Assembly: GCA_009823395.1 (NCBI GenBank)
Contig: CM020517.1
Span: 13,129,001 to 13,193,000 of the forward strand
Direction of reading: 5' to 3'
DNA length: 64,000 nt
From: Thamnaconus septentrionalis
Lineage: Eukaryota > Chordata > Actinopteri > Tetraodontiformes > Monacanthidae
Shown: piece by piece, positions 47,725 to 61,800 of the stretch
Layout of the letters: each line of letters opens with the position of its first letter
How positions within the stretch are numbered: position 1 is the first letter of the stretch
Program-made: the position numbers and the translations under genes
Notes under the pieces: generated by a model
Databases searched by the model: none
What the model saw: the letters and a program-made list of their open reading frames with translations, nothing else
Told to the model about the DNA's origin: nothing

Positions 47725-50700
47725 AGTGTTTGAAACACTGCTTTTGTTTAGGAAAAAAGGAAACAATCGGTCTTTGTCGGTCACTTGACTGATAAAGACC
47801 ACAGGCCATCCTGATCCAGATGGTTGCCAGAGTTAAACAACACGTAAGCAGACGGCGGTGGAGACCCAGTAACGTTGTTTGACGGTCGCTCAGAGGTAGA
47901 AAAGTGGAGATGGATGGATGAAAGGGCAGCTTCTCGGCCAAGCTGTTTGCTTTAAGTGATCCTCAGACTGGAGGGCCGACAGCTGGAGGGCCCGACGCAG
48001 AACCGACTGCTGTCCCCACCCTCTTGCCCGGACGTTGCACACCATCCGGTTTACACTACGAACGCTTCCACTTTACAGGGGCTTTGAAATTAGAAAAACA
48101 GCTTGAAGCTCACCGACACTTCTCCAAAGGCTTGACGGGGGAGCTGTTGTGTTGTTGACGCACAAACACAGTCGCCACAGCAAAAGTAAGGAAGCTGTAA
48201 ACAAGGAAAGGTAGTCAGTTTATGAGCAGAGGAACCATGATTATATAACAGGGCTTTTTTTTTCTTTTTGGCCGTATAGTCTGACAGAAGTTTTTTAGTC
48301 TGGTGTCAGAATTCTGTAGCGAAGTTACTGTAGCACTGTACTAACTGATACACAATACATGGTATCACAGTTATCTCCGGTCAGAGAGGCTGACTCGCTA
48401 ATATGAACTTTACACTCAAACTCCCACTCCAGGGGAACTGGCTCGTGCTTTCGTGAGTCAGAGGTGATGACGACAGAAACAAAGAGATGAGAGGCACACC
48501 TGCTGGGAAAACGTTGACAGAGGGAAGCGTGATCGTACCCGCTGCCAAGAGACGGGTCGGTCCGCTGTGAGGAAATGAAGATGAGGGTGTATCTGTTCCG
48601 ACTGACAGGAAGATTGAACGCATCCTCCCGGATGCCGCTTCCAAAACGTGCTCGGCCGTCAGTTCAGACGGCAGGCCTCCGCTCCTTATCGGCTTCCTTC
48701 TCCTGAACACCAGATTGACACGACGTGTTTTGACAGTCACGTAAAAGAAAAAACAAAAATTGGCCGCAGCGGACGTAAAGTTGAAATTTTCGCACGTAAA
48801 TCTTTTCTCCTGCAGACCCTGAACCTTCCAGGTGCAGTTCGGGCGTTGTGACGGGAAATGATGTAACTCATCCAGGGCCCCCTTTTTTTTTGCTCTCTCG
48901 CTCTGTCTGCGTTCGCATTGCGGCGTCCCTTTCCTGTCGGAGGGTGTCAGCCACCCAATGTGGGATGATGAGGATACCATTCAGGACGCGCTGGGGTTGG
49001 GCACCGAAGGCCAGAGACAAGTGAGGACATGGGAGAGGCCGCCGACACGGCCAAGAGTGTTTGCTTTTGCTCCGGGCGTGTGAGCGACGGCAGGATCTGC
49101 CCGTGTATTTTCCTTTTTCTGGTGAGTGATTGAGAGCAGGCCCTGAAGAGAGAGCCCCCGCCAAGGGTCACCTCACTGCAACACCCGGGGACGTGACAAA
49201 GCAACACTTTAAATGCACATTTCGAAGCGTGTGAGGTGAAAAACTGCTGGCGCTTCTCTTCGTCCCCCCAAACGTTCCACGACACATGACTTCACCGACG
49301 TGTTTACATTCAGGTTCTTGTGACTCATGCTCGGCGAGTATTTTCGGAGAAGTCGTCAACGCTTTGTGCCATAAAGAGGCGGAAGTTTGACTGGCGGCCG
49401 CGGTGAGCGATTACCCGAGGAGTCGCGCGAAAACAAAGGCCGCGTTGATGCTTTTGGGTTTTTTTTTTCGCGGATACGCGAGCTGAACAGAGCGCAGGAG
49501 ATTTGAAAGGGAGGGAGGTTCTCGTTGACGTGGAATTCCTGCATGAGGTCACTCGGAGAAAATATATGGCCCTGCCGCCGGCTGATGGAGGGAGGAAAGA
49601 CGAGCTGACCTGCTGCTGATTTGTTTGCTGTGTTTGGACAAACAGGAGGCCGCCGGCGGACGCGGCCAAGCCTTTTCAGCGCCGCGTGTCGCTGCACCGC
49701 TGTCATGCACGTCGGATTGGCCGTTGCGTCATCACCTTGACTCCCCGTTTTTATTCTCTTTCAAAATTCTCAATGGGCTTAAGGTCTGTAGCAGAAAACA
49801 GGAACTAGATGAGCCAGTCAGCTGTCGAATAAACAGCGTTTCATGTTTCAAATGAGAAATTGAACGGATCAAATGCTTCAAAGAAACGAAAACTTGTCAT
49901 TGTGCATCCTCAGACTATCAGTGTCGAGGGTCGACTCCACTTATTATTGCATCATGCATTGTTAGCTGTAGGTTTAAGACGTCTACACATGGTTCATCTC
50001 CTCTGTTTTACTTTAATGTAACTGCCAACTCTGCTCTGGTTGCACTTGTTCCAAATAAAAAAACGCTGCTACACTTCAAGTAAAATAAATGACAAAAGTC
50101 GTTGGACCATATGCTGAATATAATTTGCTGTTACCTCAAGTATGGATCATAAACTCATCGACTCGTCCGTTTTGCTTTGTTGTCGTTGTTGCTGTTCTGT
50201 GTCCTGCAAATAGCAAGCCTTGTTTTTACGTTTCGCTCTGCTGTCGTCGTACCGCTCACATTTATGATCATTCATTGTATCCCTCTTTTATATATTGAGG
50301 GAGAGTTATGTTGCCAACAGTGGTACGAAACAAGATGCTGCAGCTGCAGCTGCACGTCTCTGCCACAGGGTCTCTGTCAGACTCCCGACACTGAGCCAGG
50401 AACTGGGATTTATTCACTGAATTAACGTGCGGTCAGACAAGATTGGTCAGATTAGTCCCGACATTTGATCTAATAGAATGTGGTTTTGCCAAAAACGTAC
50501 AGACACCCTGGACAGTATTTACTGCCACATAAATTAGAGAGCACTTTTTAGATTTTTATTTTTGTTAAGTATGAAAATTATATAATAAAGGTGGTTATGC
50601 AACGACAAGAGTTCCTGGGTGTTGTGTGACAAGGAGATTGCTCTATTTTCTGTTCGGGACTGTGATTAACATTCCCCATGTTGCGGCCAGATGTGGCCTG

Positions 50701-52339
50701 GCCTCGCACACGCCTCCAGTGAATTTCTTGATCAGTCCGCCATTAGAGGAGTGACCCAGCACGGCACTATTCATCATCCCCACGGACGACCCGGCGGTTT
50801 CGACGAGCCGACCTGACTCCTCGCCGCGGACGCCGGGCTCGCTCCTTCCTGTTAAACGGCGGGCAGATGGCCGGGGCAAATCAATCACTGGCGACGACCG
50901 GCGGAGTTCCCATCAGGCGAAATCCGGCTGGGGAAAAACCGAAAGGGGTGGTGGGAAACGGTAGTAGGGCCGAGAGGCACTGAACCACATCAGGCTCCGG
51001 CGTGAGTCAGCGGACGGTAACGCTGACTGACGTCTGTGGCCCATGTTTTGTTTCACTGCCACAGAATCTGTTTGATTTTCTGGGCGGTGGTGAGGGGGAC
51101 TTGAAAATTTTCTAAATCAATCTAAAAACAACAAACAGCAAGTGGTTTGTTTACGGGTATTCACTGCAGGTCTCTAATGCGCTCCACATTTGTCCATTCT
51201 GAAAATCCCTCACAGCACTTTAGAGGCGAAAAAGGGAGCGGAATGCAAAAATGTTGGAGAATTTTCCGCCAAAATGTGTTTCGTGATCTTCTCTGAACAT
51301 CCCGCACTGAACAGATTTATTTCCAGGGTTCTGGCACGGGAGCGCTAATGCACAGGCGCTGTGATTGGTTCCTCCAGCTGAGCTCAACGCAGGCCGATAG
51401 TTTTATCATTCCTTGTCCTTGAGTGGCTTCGCCTGTCTTTCCGTTAGAACTCGGCCGCTCAGGAGCGTCTGCTGGATTTCACGAGAGCGCTTCGTGGCAG
51501 CCTTATCGCGCCGCGCCGCCTCGCCCCACATCCACAGCAAAAAGTGATACAGCGCAACCTTGAGGCGCTCGAATGTTTCATTACATTGTGTGTCGCCAGT
51601 GTCTTCTCACATTAGTCATAGAAACACTGCTCCATTGTGCAAAGCCCGCCCTTATCTCTGGATCCGTTGCATAATATACCATTCGTTTTAATAAAAGCGC
51701 TGCTCTGGCGGCCGACGATGGATCGCTCCAATTGCAGATTGTTTTGCGTTCATTGAATATGAGCAACTGGTGACATATTTTAAACAATGTCTGTATTCCA
51801 AGAGCGCTGTGCCGCTATGGCTCGGCCCCTTCTGATATTCATATTGGGAAATATCGAGTCAGACGGAGAAGAGGGGGCGCTCTCATGTCTCTGTCAAAGA
51901 AATGCTCGAGCCAGCCGTTACTGTATTTGGCTCGGCCCCAGACAGAGATTGAAAACTTGCGAGTCAGCATGCCAAGGACGTGTCCAACACATAAAAAAAA
52001 ACGCTACATCTGCTAAAGTGCAACTTATTTTCACACTGGGAAAAGGAAGAGAGAGAAAACAAACCCGGAATATTTCAGGCTTTATAGGGAGACTCGCAGC
52101 AGCGTTTATAGGTTTTATCACTTAAAGCCTGTCTGGATACACTGCACTGCACACCAATGGTGTGACTGCACAGTCTGGAGAGTGTAAAGTGCTTCCTTCT
52201 CTTCAGAATGTTCAAGTGGAAGTAGTATTGGTATGATGTAACAGGTATAAATTGCTTAGTTGGATGTGTTTAGTTTTACAAACAAACAGTTGAAGCCAGC
52301 AGACTGTACCAGTTGTCTACCAATAATATGTGTCTGTAA

Positions 52340-52480
52340 CCTGTGAGCCAAAGTCCATCCTTTGGCTGCTCTCTGTGATGTCATAGAGGGCATTCATTCC
52401 TCACCCAGATTTGAGCCAACACCTCCACTTAGTTTTGGTTTCCTTCCAAACGTGGGGCAGGTGCACGAAAGGCGTCACTT
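52340..52480 (+). repeat. Degenerate dispersed repeat copy
   Basis: ctgtgatgtcatagagggc at about 52373 preserves the family core. The flanking similarity is weak. Confidence 0.35.
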
Positions 52481-53212
52481 TAAAGCTGAGTATTTTTGCA
52501 GGAGGAGGAATTATGTCATTTTCTGGAGATCTATAGAGTTCCGGGGATAATTAATCATGTGAGGCCGCTCCACCGGAGTCGGTAATGGAGAGCTGAGTGG
52601 AATGGTTGCCCTTCAAAAGTCAGCTGCGAATGCTCTTCACCGAGCCGACAGCCTGGACTGACGCGCGTCACAGGCGACCGCGCGGTCGTCTGCGTCGACG
52701 TGCCGCCGGCGGTGCCACGCGAAGGAGTCACGAGGATCGGCAGGAGAAGTTAACTCACCTCCTCTGGCACTTGAAGCTGTTTAGCAGCATGTCTGTCTGC
52801 GGGCTTATTAAAACTTGGCTCCCTAATGAACATTCGCCCTTGAAGCCTGCTGAGTGCTTAGTGCTGCTCAGGAGAAGCGGCTGCGGACACACGGGGCCTC
52901 TCTTCCTGCTCCCCACGGAGCGCTCCAGTATAAAACTGAGCCGGACCGGCAGGCCGGCCTGCAGTCATATAAACACTTTTTACATGACAGTGAACTGGAA
53001 TGTTAACAAAAGGCAGAATGCATTCTGCGGTTCCCGCTACTCGCTTAGTCTTTCTTTCTTTATTTATCTCCCCTTGTTGTTGTTGTATTTGGGGAAATTC
53101 ATACTTTGTGGTTGACTTTCCTTGTTTTTAAGCTTGTCGACGCCTCTTGTTGTGTTTTGCTCGCCCCCCACCCCCGACTCCTACTCCCGCTCTGGCTGAG
53201 TTGATTTAAAAC

Positions 53213-53239
53213 CTGCTGCTGCTGCTGCTGCTGCAGCAG
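53213..53239. repeat. (CTG)n tract with inverted CAG end
   Basis: Seven CTG units followed by CAGCAG, so the RNA could form a small hairpin. Not within a recognised exon. Confidence 0.85.
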
Positions 53240-53699
53240 CATGGGAACATCGGAGAAATCAGCAGTTCCATCCGTTCATGATTTCACACCACTGACAACA
53301 CGCCTGTTGTTGTTTGTTTGTGCATTTGTGTGCCTGTTGAGTGAGTGTGTGTAAACTGGACCAAGCTGTACATGCGGGGGGGGGGTTGCAGAACGGCAGG
53401 TCCGAGCGCACGGCTTCCCCTCAGGGCCGTGATTTACAAGCTGGACAGTGACGAAAGACGTTTAGCAAAACTGAGGCCTACTTAGCAGACACGGAGCGCT
53501 CACTCTTAATAATCCGCCTCCCTGTCCAGCAGAAGCATCTGTTTTCGGCCCACGAGCGAGCGTCGTTGAGCTCGAGTTTTAAGATTGGATTTAAGGACAA
53601 AAACGTGCGGTTCAAAGGGATTCCTCAAAAGTGCCGTGATGAATGGGGCAGTTTTCCCGAACATCTGTCAGAGACGGGTCCTGTTGTCTGTCTGCCCGG

Positions 53700-53741
53700 G
53701 GTGGTGGTGGTGGTGGTGGTGGTGTGTGTGTGTGTGTGTGT
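53700..53741. repeat. (GGT)n(GT)n compound microsatellite
   Basis: About eight TGG/GGT units followed by about nine GT units. Confidence 0.93.
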
Positions 53742-54777
53742 GGGTGGTTGCAGTAGGAGGAAAGATGGGCTATTGCAAACAGGTCAGCGCAGTCAAAAGG
53801 GGGCTTCCTCCACAAGCCTCACTAGAGTTGCCAGCCGTCCCTTAAAATACAGAATTGTCCCGTATTAGATGATGAAGTGGTGCGTGCCGTTTTGACCCGA
53901 TACGGCACGGGGTTGGTCCCGTATTTCTGAGTTGGCTTGAACATAAATTTATTTTCGACGCAAACTCATGTCTGTAGAGTTTGTGTTCAAAACCGTAATC
54001 TACGTCATTGTGCTGGCTGCATAGCTTGCGTAGAATAGGCTACGATGATTTACCACTACTGGTGAGCCACTGGCCTGTGATGGTCATGTGGCATTCCTCC
54101 TTTATTTTTCTGAGTGAAAGTTGGCAACAGTAGCCCTCACACGCCCACTCTTCCCCTCAGACCCCGTCCCTCGGATTCCACCATCACAACAAGGTTTCAT
54201 TGATGGCAGTCGCACCATCCAGACTGAAGTTTGCTCTTTGTTAGCCTGCTGCTGCTGGTCTCAGCCTCTTGACCCCTGGCGACTGATAATTAGCAAAAGC
54301 CTGGTGGCAGACGACACTTTGAAGCCACCTCGAGCTGATTGTCGGACTGTGTCAACCCCTCCTTCCCGACCCCCTCTTTTTTTTTTTTAATCTTTTCCAT
54401 GTAGGACGCTCGCTGCAAAGGCATCACAGGTTAAGGCGAGGCCAAAGGTTTGTTCTGACTAAATGGACTATGGGGAAAAGGTTTAATGGATTGAAAAATA
54501 ACAAGTTTATCATGCTTAATGGGGAGCTATTCGGGTCAAATTGAGCTCATGCGGGGGGGTTAAATCGAATCATAACTTTCTGGCTCTCGACCTTCGCCGT
54601 TAATTGGGGGCAGCGAAGAAGATTTTTCATTCACCTAAGCGCCGCTGATGGGAAAGCACATGATTCTCGGCTCGCGGCTAGCCAAGCATGAGGCCTGAGC
54701 CTGCAGCAGTCACCACACGTGGACGTTGCATGAAGCCGAGCGCTACGTATGGGAAGGGGGAGGACAGCTTTGAGGAA

Positions 54778-54809
54778 AGAGAGAAAGAAAGAAAGAAAGA
54801 AAGAAAGAA
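54778..54809. repeat. (AAAG)n microsatellite
   Basis: About eight GAAA units in the intergenic region. Confidence 0.93.
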
Positions 54810-56162
54810 GGCAGTGAGCAATTAGTCTGACTCAAACCGCAGCGCTGTGCTGAATTGATGTGCCGTCGTGTTGGCGGCTGTAAGGCACGTGTCATCAGTG
54901 AATCAGCCAGCAAAATGTGGTTCATGCCTCATCCATTCCCAGCAGAGAGAGTAAACAGACCCTAACCTGCATTACTCAACAGTGACTGGGGTCTAATGCC
55001 CAAACATCTCAATTCAGTAAATCTTTCCTTCGCCCCAAGTGCGTGTGTGTGTGTGGTCAGACCGTCGGGTGGGCGGCATGAGGAAAAAAAATATTTAAAT
55101 AACTGTTTTTTAGTGTTAGAAAATCAAGGTTTGCGCCGCAGCTGTTTGTTCTGTAAACCCCGATGTTTTTGCGTAGGTCTAGACCAGCAAGAGGCGATTT
55201 TGAAAGCCGCGGAGCAGAGCCCTGAGATCGCAGCTAACCAACGGCTGAGTCATTTTCAGATGTATCGTTTACTTTCTACTTGACCGACGTTCTGAGCGGC
55301 TTTGTTGACAGCGCCTCGGTTAAAAATGTCTCGAGGATGGCGAGGCCCTCTGGAAGCAATTACAGAGTCAAGCGAGCGAGTTTTTAACACCTCCTGTGAA
55401 AGTGCGAATTGTGCTTTTACGGGTCTGGCCTCAAAAATGAAGCTCACTTATATAAGATTCGCCTGACACTCTTTAGAAGAGGAGCATTTGAAGGTGGAGG
55501 CAAGAGAAAACAATATTTTTTCTAACTCTAAAACTGTCGTTGAAATGGGGGAAAACAGCCTTTTGGCTTTTTTCGCTCTACCAGTTGCAAGCGTTCAAAT
55601 TGCACACGCTCCATTTAGATGCCCAACCACTGGAGACTCGGCTGTTTGGTGCCAGCGTGAACTCGGCAACATCTCGCCTTTGCCCCATTTTCCATAAACA
55701 TCCCACCTAATTCAGCTCTGCATTATTCATTTCCTGTTACGTCTCAGTGATGAATAGAGTCATCAATTAACACTTCCCGCGGGTTGAGTGTGTGGGATGT
55801 TTTTTCTCTGCTGTGCTGATAAAGGGATGTTGGGTAATTGGAGCGCACATTTCACATTGCACATTCCCATCCTCCCACTTTAGCCGCTAAATTTGATTGA
55901 TGCTTGACCTTGACTTTTTTTTTTTCCAGTTAATTGTTGGCGTCGCAATTAAGCACCATTGACTTTGACTGGGGACCTCTGTCATCGTTCCAAGACACAC
56001 GACAGATGAGCTGGGCCAGTGAGCTAGTGGCGAGCCAACGTGGAAACTGAATAGCGTAGTGCGCGGGACGGAATGTTATCTCTTGGATAGCTTAACTCAG
56101 TGGTTCTCAAACTTTCTCTGTCCTCACACCGCCCCCCCGCGCCCCCCAAAAAAAAACATTTT

Positions 56163-56676
56163 TGGGGCTATAAGCCCCAAATTTGACGTGGCTGTGTCTT
56201 GAGGGATCCCGATGAACCTGCAAGTGGCCCCATGTCTCTAGGACAAAGTTGACTTTTGACCCCATAGACTTGCATGGTATTAGGGTTAGCGATAAGGCTG
56301 GAATTAGGGTTAGGGTTAGGGTTACTGCTGGAATTAGGGTTAGGGTTTTGGGGTTCCTCATGGGCTAGAAGCTCCAAATTTGATGTGACTGTGTCTTGAG
56401 GGATCCCAACGAACCTGCAAGTGGCCCCATGTCTCTAGGACAAAGTTGACTTTTGACCCCATAGACTTGCATGGCATTAGGGTTAGCTATAAGGCTGGAA
56501 TTAGGGTTAGGGTTAGGGTTACTGCTGGAATTAGGGTTAGGGTTTTGGGGTTCCTCATGGGCTAGAAGCTCCAAATTTGACGTGACTCTGTCTTGAGGGA
56601 TCCCAACGAACCTGCAAGTGGCCCCATGTCTCTAGGACAAAGTTGACTTTTGACCTCATAGACTTGCATGGCATTA
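56163..56676. repeat. 197-bp tandem repeat, 2.6 copies, with TTAGGG runs
   Basis: The marker caagtggccccatgtctct recurs at 56221, 56418 and 56615, exactly 197 bp apart. Units one and two contain two blocks of (TTAGGG)2-3 separated by a short spacer with ctgctgga. The third unit stops at the point where the telomere-like part would start (gcatggcatta). Copies are about 95% alike by eye. Reverse-strand frames rich in Pro-Asn are by-products of the TTAGGG runs. Confidence 0.92.
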
Positions 56677-58499
56677 ACTGATAAAGAACCCATAGAAACC
56701 GTTTTTGAGTCATATTCAATGACCCAAGATGCTCTGTTACAACTTGTTTAACCCACGGCAATCAGCTTCTGATAAAACTCCTCTCCATTGTAGCATCGCG
56801 GCTAACCTCTTTAGCAGCAGCCAGGCTCGCAGCTGCTTCCTGTCTTCTTCTGTGCTTCCATGAGGCAGCTGGTGCAGCCATTGCTTCCTGATTTTCTGGA
56901 TCACTAAAAGAAACATGGTTAGCAGTGTTAGTGAATTGAAATGCTTTCTATTGGAGGCTGGCAAGTTGGGTGATGAGGGAGATTTAAGATTAGAAATCTG
57001 AACCATCCAGCCAGTGGGGTGGGAGTGGAGAGGGTGGGTTAGAAAACACGGAGAGGAAGAACTTTCAAAATTAAAAGTCAGAATGATTGATTACTCACGC
57101 ACCCACACTCCTCAGCTGTTTCTTTTGTTGATTCTTTGAAGGGACAGGAAAACACGACGACAGAACCCTCAGAAGTTGCAACAATGCATGTCAAGCGGGC
57201 GCAGCTTCCCTGTCACTCTCAGTTAGACGTCAGCTTTCACTGAGGCTTTTGAGTGTCGCGCTCTGGATGCTTTACAGGCTGTTTTGTGACCGGCGCTCCC
57301 CATATCTTTGAAAAATGTCCGCTGTCTGAAAAGCCATGGGAAGTTCGTGTTCAACTTAATTGGCTGCCAGCTCGATCCGCCCTTTGAATCGGCTCCAGTG
57401 GCATTTATCATGCAGTAGCATGACATCAGCCGGCGCATTGTTCATAGGAGACACTTTTAAATCAAGCTCCAACAGACAGATGGACTGCACCGCAGAATTC
57501 AAGGCCGAAGTGGTTCGAAACTCAGCAGTATATTTTCAGTCTGACCAGATCTGAAAACATGAGGATGTATTTTAAGAGCCCACCAGGGCTGCCATCAATA
57601 ACACAACTTTTAATGTTGGAAACCGGACCTATAAATTTGAATAAATCCTCGGGATTCTTGCTCTCGCCATGTCTGAGGCACCTACTTTCATATTAGCAAG
57701 TTAATCCCTGGTTGTACAGGATGAAGAATGAAGATTCATGCGCTAAGTCGGTCAAATAGCAGGGACAGCTCTGTCAGCTGTCTGGGCCTGAACTTCGCTC
57801 AGACTTCCCACTCAGCCCCCGAGGTGGAAGTCGAAGGGCAGCGCCTGCCTCGGAATCTTTCTAGAATTCCTGTCCTGGAACCTGGGCAGCGGCTCCGGCT
57901 CAGAGGTGAAAGTGAGAGTGACGTCCCTTCCTTCTGGGGTTTGAACTGCGGCAGACAATTTGCAGCGCCGTCTCCGGAGCCCCCGTTGACTCACCCTGGA
58001 CATCGAGCACATTAATCTCAAACCACACTGATAATATCACTGACTCATTCAACACAGGCAAAGCGGAAAAAAAACGGAAGATAAATTTAGTGTTTCTTCC
58101 CCCACTGTGACCCTGGGCATGAGGCTTGACTTCATTCAGTTGACACCCAGCCGGTCGCTGTAATGCTCTATCTATAACAATTTCTGTGTCAAAGCCAAAA
58201 CCACGAGAGCTTTTAACAAGACCAGAAGGACAATTTGTAAGAGGAAAGAAGTTCATCTAGGTCTTCTTACATTCTTGCGTCTATCTTCGATTAAACGTCT
58301 CTCCGGCAACTCGTAGATTATTTCACATCTGATCTTAAATCCTTTGGTGAATGAAGCTATAACTCAGCTGTGACGTAATGCGAGGTGGACCACTTGCCAG
58401 TCCTTTAATCCGTTTAAATCTGTCTGCGTTTACATGTTTCTGGATCGCTTCACTATTACACGTCCAGAGGGTTGATCGGTCTTCCCTTCGCCTGCTTTC

Positions 58500-58640
58500 A
58501 AGGCTCAGCGTGTAAGATTTAGTGGCATCTTGTGATTAAAAAACATATTGCAAACATGGTTAATGTTAATCCCAGTTTTGTGATGTTTTTTTCCTCTCAC
58601 ATCTTTCACATACCAGCTGTGATGTCGGGATAAAGTCCAT
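58500..58640 (+). repeat. Fragment related to the MITE-like family
   Basis: gtgtaagatttagtggcatct followed by ttgtgattaaaaaacatattgc parallels 37250-37310 in arel1 intron 13. Only one terminus is clear. Confidence 0.4.
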
Positions 58641-58789
58641 AAACCCCAAACAGGTCCATGTTACTGGCTAACACAGATAAAGTGGACCAAGTCTTTATAT
58701 GTACATACGTCTGAGAAGATACTCGATTGTGTGACTTTGTGACATGATGCTATTTCATAACAAAAGGCTTCCAGAAGTTTGTGTTTCAA

Positions 58790-58793
58790 TCTC

Positions 58794-58834
<41 letters not shown>
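58790..58834. repeat. (CT)n microsatellite
   Basis: About 22 CT units with one interruption. Confidence 0.95.
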
Positions 58835-58840
<6 letters not shown>

Positions 58841-61800
58841 GTGCATGCCTATTGTTTGCAAAAGGAAACAACAGTTTTTCATTTTCAGTGGCTTTCTCTG
58901 ACCAAAAACACATTTTACGTTCCATTTTGTGCCCAAAGATCCCTTTAAAATTCTTAGTATTAGTTGGTTAATGTAGCCGAGTGTGATTTTAGTGCACGCG
59001 TCCATATTTTTTCAAGCCAGGACTTGCAAGGAGCCATAAAACTGAACAAGTATGATAATCATAAAGGACTGAAACGGCCCTGAATGACGCCCACGTGACC
59101 TGCCTCCATGACCTTGCTGACAGCAACTCATTCATACGATCAAGGCCCGGCCGTCCGCGCCTGCATCTTCAGTCCTTTCCCATTGTTGCTCCGCCGGCTG
59201 TTTTATGTACGCCGCGCTGGAAGCCCTCTGTAAATAGTCCTCCCGTGGCAAAAGCTGTCATGTTCAATGAAAAGGGAAAGCGTTAATAAAGCGCACAATT
59301 CCAACTCCGGCTACGCAGTTTTGTAGCTTCCCCTTTTCCACATTTTTCCCTGCCGAGTTCCTTGCCGCTGCTCGCGCTGAACAATGTCGTCATTATGCTT
59401 CGGGGAGAGGAAGGAAGGAGAGCCGAGGGCTTTGATACAAACAGCAAAAAGGTAGCGGACGAAGAGACTGACGTCCCTTGTTGGTGCTTTCAATTGAGAG
59501 CCGTCGCAAGGGGCCGATTCACACGGCTCACTTAAAATTCTGCAGGCGAGGTGAAGAAAACGCTGACGATACTTGCTCATAATGAGGGCCTCGCATTGTG
59601 GCTGTAATGATGCTGTTTGGCTTTCTAATGGCCACACTTGAACTCTGACTCTTTCCCTAGTCAGCGGCGACGAGGCCGCCGCCTTCAGCTCCGTGCATAC
59701 AAATGTTAGCCTGGTTTCCTCAATGCCTCGGATTAACTCAAGTATCCACCCTTCAAAAAGCCCTTGAGAAGAGTTTCCAAGCAGATGATTGGCTGGACCT
59801 TCTACCCTTCGCATTCAAACAGACTGAGCAAATTACTTTTTCGTCGTCGTCGTTGTTGTTGCTTTTTTTTTACTGCCAGTATTGCCAGATAGCCGCAGCT
59901 GGAGGTTTCCAGTTTCTGCCAGCGTCGACTCCGGCCATGTGTCACCGCCCTGTGGTGAGCCGCGATGCGCCGCAGCGGTAGACGAGCCTCCTGGTTTTGC
60001 CAAAGGCGGTCAGAAGTCAAGCAAAACACGTCCACAGGGGGGAAAGTCTTCTGTTCTGCTTTTTGCTCAGGCTGTTCACTTTCACTTTTTAACTGCAGCG
60101 TTTCATTCCTCTCCCGTCGGGCCTTTCTAAGGACTGAAATTATGCTCTCATGCCATCAAATGCTCTGACCAATGACGGAAATGTTTTCTATTGGAGGTTG
60201 ACAAGATGGTTGAGAGTAGTGAAAACGGGTCTTGGGATGTTTCCACCGGAGACAATCGAATATATGTTAATCACAACTGCCTCATGAAAGTGAACTGGAG
60301 CAGGCGAAAGCCGAGCCGAGCCGAGCCTGAACACAAACCAGAGTGACCTTGGGCCCCCTTTGTCAAGAATGCAAAACGCATAACCCGCAAGCTGCTTGCC
60401 TCAGTGCAATTACATGACTTTGATATTGTTATTTTTAGTGCGGCCCTGTGCTTTGTAAGACTCCGTGCACAGTAATGCCGTTCCATTGCTGCTCGCCATT
60501 TGAAAGACGATAGGAGTGGCCTGGTTGCCGTGCCAGAGTTTTCAAAGACCCCTTTGTGCAGGAGATTCAGTCATAGCCAGAGACATCGTCCTGGTATTTA
60601 CTCTAGAGTTCCTCCAGATGCTTCAAAAATTGTATCAAATTGGACCACATTAAAGCACAATTTCATAACATGGACCGTTGCTCCGCAGTTCAGCAGGCTT
60701 TTAGCTGGAACTCCCCTGGCGCTGCCTCTTCCACTTTACAACTCGTCTCATCTAAGTGTTGTTCTACACCTTGTCTATTGATCTTAAAAAGATGAGGGGA
60801 GTTCTGGTTGAAACTTTTCACTGCCTGTTGATGTCTTGCTTTGAAAGAACTATCATTTTACTGTTGTGTGCCGAGAGTGCATATTGTACGGCCTCCAGAT
60901 ATTTTCTTACTTGTCCGAGTCACTGATGATGGTAGGATTTTTGCTATGACAACGATTTTTTGTTCCGTTTCTCCTTCTATTCTTCATTTCTGCTGCACAA
61001 GTAAATGGCTGCACTGACTGACTGGAGTGTGAAACTTTGATTCTACTTTTACTTTCTTTTTAATAGCTGCAATATTATTTCACCCTGCCAGAATTTCAAA
61101 AAAAATATGTATGGACTCCTGAATGCTTCCTACTTTGGGTGAGTTTGATATAATAAATATTTGTCTCTTCTGGTATCTAGTAGACCTTAGTGGCGCTGGA
61201 CCTCTGTGGGGGAAAGTCAGCTCGTTTGACGCGGCAGACTCAGTTTGTGACATCAAGGCGTTCGGCAGCTGACACCAGCTGCCAGTGCATTTTCCGCTGC
61301 GCTCCCAGGCGCTCGCGGCGCTCATATTTGAAGCTGTTGGCAGCTAACAAGTGGCTTGTCTGCATTTATACGAGCAGCGCGGCAAACATGCTTCTGCGAG
61401 GAAAGAATCATGTGGAGTCACGTTACATCATGTGACACGAATACGGGTCGCGGGCCCTTCCGAGGGTTTACAGTAGCGGCACTGTTTATGTCACATTATT
61501 CGACACGTTGCCATGAAATAACGTGTTGTTTCTTTAAATTGTGATTATATTTGAAAGCTTGGCTGTTTGGTTTACAGCAGCAGAATCTGGCGTATGGCGA
61601 GAGAAAGACTGATCACATGATAATTGCATGCGTGAGGAAATGATGCTGGTAAAGGCCTCGTCTGTGCAAGTGTGCAGACAGAAACAGAAAACGTCCGCAG
61701 AGACAGAGAGAAGGACATAAACAACCGGGGGGAAAAGACTTTTGCAAAGGCTCTTTTACAATTTAGTGTAATGTAATCTGTAAGTGATGTCAAGGTCAGA

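Noticed and set aside
47252..47802. Arg/Glu repeat ORFs on the minus strand
   Set aside because: Produced by the two (TC)n microsatellites.
48381..48980. 199-codon minus-strand ORF in the intergenic region
   Set aside because: No recognisable domain, low-complexity Ser/Phe-rich composition and no supporting splice or promoter context. Likely a chance frame in GC-richer DNA.
56107..56761. Repeated Pro-Asn-rich minus-strand ORFs resembling a repeat protein
   Set aside because: They read through the TTAGGG runs of the 197-bp tandem repeat. Frames break between units.
56737..57006. 89-codon minus-strand ORF with an amphipathic, gene-like look
   Set aside because: It abuts the tandem repeat, and its far end shares ttctattggagg with 60187, so it is more likely part of an old dispersed repeat. 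I see no known domain.
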